Positions 57,400 to 64,000 of a stretch of 64,000 bases of DNA are shown here, piece after piece. The notes beneath the pieces are model-generated. The model worked only from the letters and a program-made list of their open reading frames with translations, had not been told where the DNA came from and did not search any database. Within the stretch, counting starts at the first letter, position 1, and the number at the start of each line of letters is the position of its first letter. The translations under genes were made by a program, and so were the position numbers. The stretch is from Microbacteriaceae bacterium VKM Ac-2855 (GTDB lineage Bacteria; Actinomycetota; Actinomycetes; Actinomycetales; Microbacteriaceae): contig JABMLG010000001.1 in assembly GCA_013204985.1 (NCBI GenBank), forward strand, positions 430,574 through 494,573, in the 5' to 3' direction.

Positions 57400-58038
57400 C
57401 TATAACGCCCTTATCCGCGCTGATCGCCAACGCTGGAACACGGTGAATGCAGCCCCGAATAGGAAGAATATCGTGAGGATAAGAACAGTCATGAGGATTA
57501 TTTTCTGAACGCCCCCCGCGAGCGAGGGGTTGAGGAATTCGTACACGTAAGCCCCGGTCATGGCGCCCCTGATGAACGTGTAAAAGAACCACAGGACCGG
57601 GAATACGGCGATCCACCCGAGGATGCGGAGAGGCACCGGTCGACGGCCCGGAGACAGCAGCCACTCGATCAGAGCAGCCGCAGGGATGACCAGGTGCAGG
57701 ATGATCGTGTTGACGTTCAGCTGGTTCGGATCGCTGAAGACGGTCGTGCCGTAGATGCCCAGGAACAGCGTCGACATCGCGCTCAGGTACGTGACGACGA
57801 CCACCCGGAACGAGGTCATCCAGCGGGAATCCGCGGATTCCCGCCACGCTACGACGCTCGCCAGTGCGAAGCACACCACCGCGGTGATGTTGGTCAGGGC
57901 CGTGATGGAACTCAGGAAATCGGCGGTCGCTGCAGTCCCGACGCTCGTCTGGGCGACGATCACGGAGTTGCACACCACGATCGCTCCGAGAACGGCGATG
58001 GCGGAGCGGGTCAGGGCGATTATGGGGCGGGATGTCAT
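57400..58038 (-). CDS. Pr6Pr-family integral membrane protein
   Basis: A 212-residue protein from ATG 58038 with GGAAGG six bases upstream (an upstream frame to 58074 is open). Six hydrophobic helices with conserved-looking polar spots: 'SITALTNITAVVCFALASVV', 'LHLVIPAAALIEWLLSPG', 'PVLWFFYTFIRGAMTGAYVY'. The pattern (F/L-S..T..TN, H-L..P, Y..xRG) matches Pr6Pr/FAR-17a-like membrane proteins. The biochemical role is unknown to me. It is divergent from the glycosyltransferase at 58150. Confidence 0.75.
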   Translation of the reverse strand: MTSRPIIALTRSAIAVLGAIVVCNSVIVAQTSVGTAATADFLSSITALTNITAVVCFALASVVAWRESADSRWMTSFRVVVVTYLSAMSTLFLGIYGTTVFSDPNQLNVNTIILHLVIPAAALIEWLLSPGRRPVPLRILGWIAVFPVLWFFYTFIRGAMTGAYVYEFLNPSLAGGVQKIILMTVLILTIFFLFGAAFTVFQRWRSARIRAL

Positions 58039-58149
58039 TCGTGACCTTCCGAGATCGTCGCTGTCGCGGTTCATGTGGAATACATCGGACTCATCTGTTC
58101 GATACAGTCGGACTAATTATTCGTGAAGTCAGTCTCCGACGGGGGTCTA

Positions 58150-59247
58150 ATGCCTGAAGAGGTTGTGCGTCAAGGATTGATTCGGGTTCTCTTCGATGGT
58201 ACGTGGTGGTCTGAAGGGCCGATTTCGAATCGACAGGTTCAGCGAGAGATCATCCTCGCTTGGTCCCGGATATTTCCGGATGACGCGCTCATCGTGGCTA
58301 CCCCTCGCTCGGCGATGCAGGAGGCCCGACGTGAACTCGGGAGAAGCGCCAGGGTCATCGGTACGCGCTTGCGTCCGCATGGGGTGAGCGCCATTCTCGA
58401 GATGGGGCTGATGTCGCTCCGGCTGCGTCCCGACATCACCATCACGCATAACTTCACTCCGATCGTGGGCCGTTCGGCGGTGCTCGTCAACGACTTCCTG
58501 TTCCTTACGAATCCGGAGTGGTTCACCCTGAAGGAACGCGCCTACTTCGCCCTGATGCCCGCGACGATCCGCTGGGCGGACGTTGTGCTGACGAGCACCG
58601 CGAACGAAGCCGAGCGGATCGTACGCACGTCGGCCGCCTCGTCGGTCGTGCCGATCGGGCTCGGCCTCAATCGTGCACTCGAGAACGCCGCGGCCACCCG
58701 CCCGGTCGGACTCGGCGAGGTCGATGGCTTCCTTCTCACCGTCGGCCGGTTGAACGCGCGGAAGAACCTCGCCATGACGCTGCGTGCCGCCGCGCGCTCG
58801 GGCGTCCTCTCCCCGCGATTCCCGCTGCTGGTGGTCGGCGAAGCATCCGGTCGATCGGCCGAGCTGCCCGACGAGATTCGCGGCGCCCTCGACGATGGCT
58901 CCATCCGTCTCCTGGGCCGGATGAGTGACGACGAACTGCGTTGGCTCTACGAGAACGCCGATGTCTTCCTGTTCCTCACCCTCGATGAGGGCTTCGGCAT
59001 GCCGATCCTCGAAGCCCTGGCCTCTCGAACGCCCATGCTGGTCAGCGACATCCCCGTCTTCCGCGAGCTCCTGGGTGAGCGAGGGAGGCGCGTGGACCCG
59101 CGCGACTTCGACGCGATCGTCGCGGCCATCCGGGAGGTGGTCCGCGATCCGCAAGGGCCGATCGATCCGACACCGCTGCTCGACTACTACACCTGGGAGA
59201 ACGCGGCACGTCGGATGCGCGCGGCCGTGATGGAGGTGGTTCGATGA
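58150..59247 (+). CDS. Glycosyltransferase family 4 (GT-B)
   Basis: A 365-residue enzyme starting at ATG 58150 with GGGGG five bases upstream; an in-frame GTG at 58123 is less likely. 'FLLTVGRLNARKNLAMTLRA' and 'LFLTLDEGFGMPILEALASR' (E-x7-E motif) are the GT4 donor-binding signatures. It is transcribed away from the Pr6Pr gene, and its stop overlaps the start of a GT2 gene (ATGA). It probably adds one sugar of the repeat unit. Confidence 0.9.
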   Translation: MPEEVVRQGLIRVLFDGTWWSEGPISNRQVQREIILAWSRIFPDDALIVATPRSAMQEARRELGRSARVIGTRLRPHGVSAILEMGLMSLRLRPDITITHNFTPIVGRSAVLVNDFLFLTNPEWFTLKERAYFALMPATIRWADVVLTSTANEAERIVRTSAASSVVPIGLGLNRALENAAATRPVGLGEVDGFLLTVGRLNARKNLAMTLRAAARSGVLSPRFPLLVVGEASGRSAELPDEIRGALDDGSIRLLGRMSDDELRWLYENADVFLFLTLDEGFGMPILEALASRTPMLVSDIPVFRELLGERGRRVDPRDFDAIVAAIREVVRDPQGPIDPTPLLDYYTWENAARRMRAAVMEVVR

Positions 59248-60212
59248 CCGGCTCACCGGTCGTCAGCATCGTGATCGTGACGTACAACAGCGTCGGGGTC
59301 ATCCGCTCGTGCCTCGACGCGCTCGTCGGACTCGCCGGTCACGAGGTCATCCTCGTCGACAATCTCTCGCGCGACGACACCGTCGCCGTCGTCACAGCGG
59401 AGTATCCGTTCGTGCGTGTCATCGAGAACAGCCGGAACGACGGCTTCTCGCGAGCCGTCAACCTCGGCGCCGCCCAGGCGCGCGGGCGTCACCTCCTCCT
59501 GCTCAACCCCGACGCTCAGATCTCCGCCACCGTGATCGACACGCTCGCAGGCATGCTCGATGAGGATGCGTCGATCGGCGCCGTCGCTCCCCTGCTGGAG
59601 AACGAGGGTGAGGAGGTCGTCATCGTCGCCGCGGGCCACGCTCCCACGATCGGGCGGATGTTCCTGCACCAGTCGGGCCTCTCCCGGCTGGGACGACGGA
59701 TGCCGGCGCTCGAAGGTCACTACCTCTTCGCCGCCGATCTGCACGGCGAACCCCGCGACGTCGACTGGTCCAGCGGCGGCTGCTTGATGATTCCACTGAC
59801 GATCTGGCGCCGGCTGGAAGGGCTCTCGGACCGGTGGTTCATGTACGCGGAGGACGTCGAGATCTGTCTGCGCATCCGTGCCGCGGGGCTTCGCGTGGTG
59901 ATCGATCCGCGGCTGCGGGCGCTGCACGCGATGGGCGGTTCCTCGAGCGACGTGGACGGACGGGTCAACACCGCCTGGATCGTCAACCTGTTCGACCTCT
60001 ACGGGTGGCGCATGGCGCGCAGCGCCGCGCAGCAGCGGCTCTGGCGAGCCGTCGTCCTGAGCGGGATGTACGGGCGGATGGGATTCTTCACGGTGTCGTC
60101 TCTGCGACCCGGTCGTGCCGCCAGCGCCCGCGCGCAGATCCGCCGCTACCGCATCTACACCTCGGCATTGCGATCGGCGCCGATCACCCGCGAGCGCGCC
60201 GCCGTCAGTTGA
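59244..60212 (+). CDS. Glycosyltransferase family 2 (GT-A)
   Basis: A 322-residue inverting transferase. 'VVSIVIVTYNSVGVIRSCLD' and 'NDGFSRAVNLGAAQARGRHL' lead to the DxD-like 'LLLNPDAQIS', and 'WSSGGCLMIPLTIWRRLEGL' with 'FMYAEDVEICLRI' carries the catalytic acidic ED motif. This is the rhamnosyltransferase-like GT2 subgroup. Coupled to the GT4 gene. Its 3' end overlaps the convergent secreted hydrolase gene by eight bases. Confidence 0.92.
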   Translation: MTGSPVVSIVIVTYNSVGVIRSCLDALVGLAGHEVILVDNLSRDDTVAVVTAEYPFVRVIENSRNDGFSRAVNLGAAQARGRHLLLLNPDAQISATVIDTLAGMLDEDASIGAVAPLLENEGEEVVIVAAGHAPTIGRMFLHQSGLSRLGRRMPALEGHYLFAADLHGEPRDVDWSSGGCLMIPLTIWRRLEGLSDRWFMYAEDVEICLRIRAAGLRVVIDPRLRALHAMGGSSSDVDGRVNTAWIVNLFDLYGWRMARSAAQQRLWRAVVLSGMYGRMGFFTVSSLRPGRAASARAQIRRYRIYTSALRSAPITRERAAVS

Positions 60213-63200
60213 CGGTGAAGGGCGCGCTCGAGACGTTCGTCCGCCCGTCCGGCCCGGTCGTCGTGATACGCATCGTGTAGCTTCCGGCCGGAGCTGTCGA
60301 CCCGTTGGCGAGTTTCCCGTTCCAGCTGAGCGTCTGTCGGCCGGCGAAGTAGCGGACGGAGGACGCGAGCGTCTTCGCGACGGCACCGGTCGACGTGATG
60401 ACGGCGACCGTCGCCGTCGAGGAATCGCCGCTCATCCAGTCGACCGTGAAAGCGCTGCCGCGGGCCGCGCTGGTCGGGGTCACGCCGGAACCGGCGTTGA
60501 TGAACACCGGCCGAGTACCGAGAGCAACCGTGACGTGTGAAGACGCCACGGTCAGTGCTGTGCCCGGCACGACGGAGCCTGAACTGGCCGTCGTTCCGGA
60601 TACCTGCACCGAGGCGGACGCGGCGGTTGTCGTGTACAAGGCCTGCGTCGACCCCGTCGGGGTGGCGAAAACCGTGCCGTGCACGTTCACGCCGGAATCG
60701 GTCGTCACGTCGTCGATCGAGATGGCGCCGGAGGTGATGCCCGAGGTGCTCTTGTAGACGAAAGTGTCCGTGAGTTTGATCGGGTAGTCCCAGACGCCGT
60801 CGTTGTCACCACCGGTGTGGACGTAGTTGGGATTGAGTCCGTCGGAGTACAGCGTCATCTTGGTCCAACCCGCCGCGCCGGCATGACCGACCAGACCCTG
60901 GAAGGTCTCGCCCGTGGCATCGGTGAGCTTGAGGTAGATGGGACTGCTGCTGGCGTCACCGTTCACCCACATCGAGACGGCCGTCGGACTGCCCGGCAGA
61001 GCGGTAGCCGACTGGATCTGCGCACCCTGCGACGATCCCGAGAAGTCGTAGCTCAGTTTGAGCGCCCCGGCGCCCGAATTGGCCGAGGTCGTGGTCGTGA
61101 GCGTGGCGGTTCCCCCGCCGACCGGCGCGGCCACGTACCCGGTGGTCGACGCGAGGTCGTCGGCCTTCACCGAGGCCATCGAAGCCGTGGCTCCCGCCCG
61201 TCCCGCCGCCGTTCCTCGGGCGAGGATCTCGCCGACCTCCTTCAGAGCGCCGTAGGCCGGCTTCTGGCGTCCCCCCTTCTCGGTCACCGCGAAGGTGTCC
61301 AGCGGCTGGTCGAGGTCGGTTCCACCGACGAGGTTGTACCAGGCGATCGCCTTGATGCCGCGTGCGGCGGCGTCGAGATAGGAGCGGGACAGGTAGTCCG
61401 CCTGATCCGCTTCCGAGGTGGCCCCGACGCAGCTCGTGCAGGTGGCCCAACCGACCTCTGTGATCCACAGGCTCTTGCCCGGAGCCGAGCGAGCCAGGAA
61501 CGCCTGCGCGGCATCGATGTAGGTCGGGATCGCGCTGAGCTCCGGAGCACCCGATGTCGCGTACGTGTGGATGGCGAGCCCGTCGAACGACGACCCCGCC
61601 CCGGCCGCGATGACGCCCCGCATGAACGGGTCGCTGAACTGATCCAACCCACCCACGAGTACTGTCGCCGTTGGGTCCGCGGCCTTGATCGCCGTGTAGG
61701 TCGCCTTCAGCAGCGCGCCGTACTGCTCCGCAGTGGCTCCGCGCCAGTAGTAGTCGGTGTTCGGCTCGTTCCACACCTCCCAGATGTGCACGCGATCTTT
61801 GTAGCGGTTGACGACGGCCGTCGCGTAAGCCGCGTAGTCGGCGACATTCGTCGGCGGATAGTACTGCGCGATCTCACCTGAGGTTCCGGCCGGCGCGGAC
61901 GACGCCCAGGGCGCGGAATAGACGAGTTTGCCGATCATGTCGACGTTCCGGGCCTGGCTGATCGCCACGGCCTGATCGAACTTCGCCCAGTCGTAGTACC
62001 CCTTTCGAGGTTCGACGCGCTTCCACTCGAACTCCTCGCGCGCCCAACGCACCGATGTGTTCTCGAGCAGGGCGGCTTGACGGTCCGCCTCGGCGGCACT
62101 GTCCTGTTCCGTCAGGAAGCTGTTGATACCGCTGATCGACGTGGGCGTCGCCATCGTGGGCCGAGCCGTGACACCCGTCAGGTAGGGCTGCGCGGCAACG
62201 GCTGCGGATGCATCGAGCGTTCCGTCGGCCGTGGTGTCCCAGGTCAGTCGTCCGGAGACGCTGCCCGCCATCCCCACGCCGGAACCATCGGTTCCGTCCC
62301 AGCTCACTGAGACGGCGCCAGGCGAGGTCGCTGTCCCTGTGAAGGTCTTGGTGCGGCCGCCGTTGTCCTTCAGCTGCAGCGCGTAGTCGCCGGCCGCTCC
62401 GGCCGTGAAGTCCAGGGTGGTCGTCGCCGCGTTGGCCCGGGAGAACCGAGCAGCAGACGCGGTCGGCAGGGTCCAGTTCTTATCGACGACGCGCAGGTTG
62501 TCGAGAACGACGGTCCCGGTCGCCGGTGCCGACGCGCCGTTACGGACGACGTTGATGCGCACGAGCGAGATGGGGTAGTCGAGCACGCCGTCCTCGTTGC
62601 CGAGATGGGTCGTCGCCGCCGGCGTACGGAGGTCGATCGTCACCGTCGTCCAGCGCGTCAGCCCCATCGCGTCGACGCGGTAGAAGAACATCTCGCCGCT
62701 CGCGTCCCTCACCTTGAGGAACACCGTGTTGTAGCTGCCGTCTCCGAGCATGTCGATCTTCAGCGCGGAGGCCGGCGCCGTGGCCAGCGCGGCGGGAGTC
62801 GCGGTCGTCTCGATCTCGGCGTCGGTCTGCGCGACGTCGTAGGCGATCTTCAGGGCACCGGCGCCTTCCGTGCGGGTCGTGGTCGTGCTCGGAACGACCG
62901 TTCCTGCCGCCGACAGCCACGACGTCCCCGCTGCGTCGAACGAATCGGCGGTCGACGCGTCAGGATCGGTATCCGCGACGGTGAGCAGTAGCGGGATCCC
63001 GCTGCGCGTCGAATACGAGGCGACGACACCGTCGGAAACGGTGTCGTGAACGAAGACGGCACTCACGTCCCCGCTCATCTTCGCGCCGGCGTCGTCGGTG
63101 CCGTTCCACAGCAGCGACACGGTGCCCGCTGCGCTCGCTGCGCCCGTCAGGATCTTCGTACGACCGGAGGCATCACGGAGCTCGAGCCGATAGTCGCCCG

Positions 63201-64000
63201 CCGTCGCCGCGCCGAACGAGATGGTCGTCGTCGCCGCACCCGACGGCGTGAAGAACGACGTCGCCGACGTCGGCAGGGCCCAACCCGACGAGACGGTCCG
63301 CAGGTTGTCGAGGATCACGGAGCCGGTAGCCGGCTGGGTTCCGTTGCGCACGACGATGAAGCCCGAGAGCTTGACGGGCATGTCGAGCACGCCGTCACCG
63401 TCGCCGCCCTCGACCAGGGCCGCGGCCGCGGTGAGATCGATGTCGAGGGTCGTCCAGGTGGAGGAGCGCATGGCGTCGAGCCGGTAGGTGAACGACTCGT
63501 TCGACGCATCACGGATGCGGACGTACACCGTGTTGTAGGTGCTGTCGCCGCGCATGTCGATCCGCAGGCCCGTCGCCGGCTTGCTCACCACGGTCACCGG
63601 CGTGTTCTGCACCGTCTCGACGAGGCCCGCGCTGAGGTCGTAGTCGATCTTCTGCGCGTACGAGCCCTGCGTCTTCTGGGCACTGGTGCGCGAGATCGAG
63701 GCCGTCCCCATCGCGACGCTCCATGCCGAAGCCGAGCTTTCAAAACCTTCGGCGACACTCGTCGTGGTCGTCGGCGCCGCCGCGACGGTCAGGAGGATCG
63801 GCGTCGCCGAACGGGTCCGCGAGGCGGCGAAGCTGCCATCGGGAGATGAGTCCTGCAAGAACATGCTGCGGATCGGGCCGTCCATCTCGGCACCGTCATC
63901 GGCAAGGCCGTTCCAGTCGAGTTCGGCCTCGCCGGGGTCCGCGCGACTACCCGTGATCGTGCGTGAACGGCCCGCGTCGTCGCTCAACACGATCATCCAG
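60205..64000 (-). CDS. Very large modular glycoside hydrolase (clan GH-A), N-terminus outside the window
   Basis: At least 1264 codons, open to the window edge. Numbering from the methionine at 63998: residues about 640-925 are a TIM-barrel hydrolase with acid/base Glu in 'HIWEVWNEPNTDYYW' (near 742) and nucleophile Glu in 'SLWITEVGWATC' (near 846), as in GH39/GH5-like enzymes. Before it are tandem units of about 230 residues, each a jelly-roll carbohydrate-binding-like module ('KIDMRGDSTYNTVYVRIRD', 'KIDMLGDGSYNTVFLKVRD') plus a FlgD-like Ig module ('YRLELRDASGRTKILTG'). Another binding-like module (about 955-1110) and a C-terminal FlgD-like domain follow. The Ser/Thr/Ala-rich composition suggests secretion; the signal peptide would lie beyond the window. 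It probably trims or degrades the exopolysaccharide made by the neighbouring genes. Confidence 0.9.
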   Translation of the reverse strand, partial: WMIVLSDDAGRSRTITGSRADPGEAELDWNGLADDGAEMDGPIRSMFLQDSSPDGSFAASRTRSATPILLTVAAAPTTTTSVAEGFESSASAWSVAMGTASISRTSAQKTQGSYAQKIDYDLSAGLVETVQNTPVTVVSKPATGLRIDMRGDSTYNTVYVRIRDASNESFTYRLDAMRSSTWTTLDIDLTAAAALVEGGDGDGVLDMPVKLSGFIVVRNGTQPATGSVILDNLRTVSSGWALPTSATSFFTPSGAATTTISFGAATAGDYRLELRDASGRTKILTGAASAAGTVSLLWNGTDDAGAKMSGDVSAVFVHDTVSDGVVASYSTRSGIPLLLTVADTDPDASTADSFDAAGTSWLSAAGTVVPSTTTTRTEGAGALKIAYDVAQTDAEIETTATPAALATAPASALKIDMLGDGSYNTVFLKVRDASGEMFFYRVDAMGLTRWTTVTIDLRTPAATTHLGNEDGVLDYPISLVRINVVRNGASAPATGTVVLDNLRVVDKNWTLPTASAARFSRANAATTTLDFTAGAAGDYALQLKDNGGRTKTFTGTATSPGAVSVSWDGTDGSGVGMAGSVSGRLTWDTTADGTLDASAAVAAQPYLTGVTARPTMATPTSISGINSFLTEQDSAAEADRQAALLENTSVRWAREEFEWKRVEPRKGYYDWAKFDQAVAISQARNVDMIGKLVYSAPWASSAPAGTSGEIAQYYPPTNVADYAAYATAVVNRYKDRVHIWEVWNEPNTDYYWRGATAEQYGALLKATYTAIKAADPTATVLVGGLDQFSDPFMRGVIAAGAGSSFDGLAIHTYATSGAPELSAIPTYIDAAQAFLARSAPGKSLWITEVGWATCTSCVGATSEADQADYLSRSYLDAAARGIKAIAWYNLVGGTDLDQPLDTFAVTEKGGRQKPAYGALKEVGEILARGTAAGRAGATASMASVKADDLASTTGYVAAPVGGGTATLTTTTSANSGAGALKLSYDFSGSSQGAQIQSATALPGSPTAVSMWVNGDASSSPIYLKLTDATGETFQGLVGHAGAAGWTKMTLYSDGLNPNYVHTGGDNDGVWDYPIKLTDTFVYKSTSGITSGAISIDDVTTDSGVNVHGTVFATPTGSTQALYTTTAASASVQVSGTTASSGSVVPGTALTVASSHVTVALGTRPVFINAGSGVTPTSAARGSAFTVDWMSGDSSTATVAVITSTGAVAKTLASSVRYFAGRQTLSWNGKLANGSTAPAGSYTMRITTTGPDGRTNVSSAPFTVN

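Overview
The window is high-GC DNA with dense, heavily overlapping genes (many ATGA/GTGA stop-start overlaps, frequent GTG starts). TraG-DUF4913 conjugation genes, ROK/PadR/ArsR regulators, GPH symporters and an actinobacterial formylglycine-generating enzyme point to an actinomycete, most likely a member of Micrococcales close to Microbacteriaceae. The family assignment is inference. I saw no tRNA, rRNA or CRISPR array.

Layout. (1) 1-2634: right end of a conjugative/integrative element (end of a probable VirB4-like ATPase, TraG coupling ATPase, DUF4913 protein). (2) 2640-4550: a graveyard of sugar-catabolism genes: truncated Gfo/Idh/MocA oxidoreductase, frameshifted alanine-type aminotransferase, SMP-30 lactonase with several stops. 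(3) 4551-12729: an aldonate/deoxysugar oxidation cluster (SDR, FAD/Fe-S 2-hydroxyacid dehydrogenase, IlvD/Edd dehydratase, divergent IclR regulator, FAH-family diketoacid hydrolase, zinc alcohol dehydrogenase). (4) 12763-16514: fragments of a YhcG-like nuclease and an Old Yellow Enzyme, then a ketopantoate-reductase-like enzyme, an SDR and a ROK regulator. (5) 16582-40762: a large sulfated-glycan utilisation locus. It holds four S1 sulfatases, the formylglycine-generating enzyme that activates them, two intact GH3 glycosidases and one broken one, an intact GPH symporter and a GPH remnant, an oligopeptide/oligosaccharide-type ABC importer with a fused permease-ATPase, two paralogous PadR regulators and a TetR regulator. 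(6) 40763-45099: an insertion that truncates the third GH3 gene. It carries a coupled trio of tyrosine recombinase, small HTH protein and zinc-ribbon recombinase-like protein without a tyrosine nucleophile, plus palindromes and a 37-bp direct repeat flanking an unknown gene. (7) 45100-50287: metal resistance (CmtR sensor with SPC-type P1B ATPase; ArsR, ArsC, a flavoprotein and an ArsN-like acetyltransferase, with no arsenite pump visible). (8) 50797-64000: exopolysaccharide synthesis and processing (Wzz/BY-kinase fusion, O-antigen ligase/Wzy, flippase, condensation-fold acyltransferase, three glycosyltransferases, a Pr6Pr membrane protein and a very large modular secreted glycoside hydrolase that runs off the end).

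How it fits together. In region 5 extracellular or imported sulfated oligosaccharides would be desulfated by sulfatases whose active-site cysteine is matured by the local FGE, cleaved by GH3 enzymes, and taken up through the ABC and GPH transporters. Region 3 would oxidise a (deoxy)sugar acid to pyruvate plus a hydroxyacid. Whether regions 3 and 5 serve the same substrate, for example a sulfated fucan or rhamnan, is a hypothesis. The most unusual pieces are the recombinase trio with its TGCGAA palindromes, the self-contained sulfatase/FGE locus, and the series of gene relics that record recent decay of the sugar pathways.
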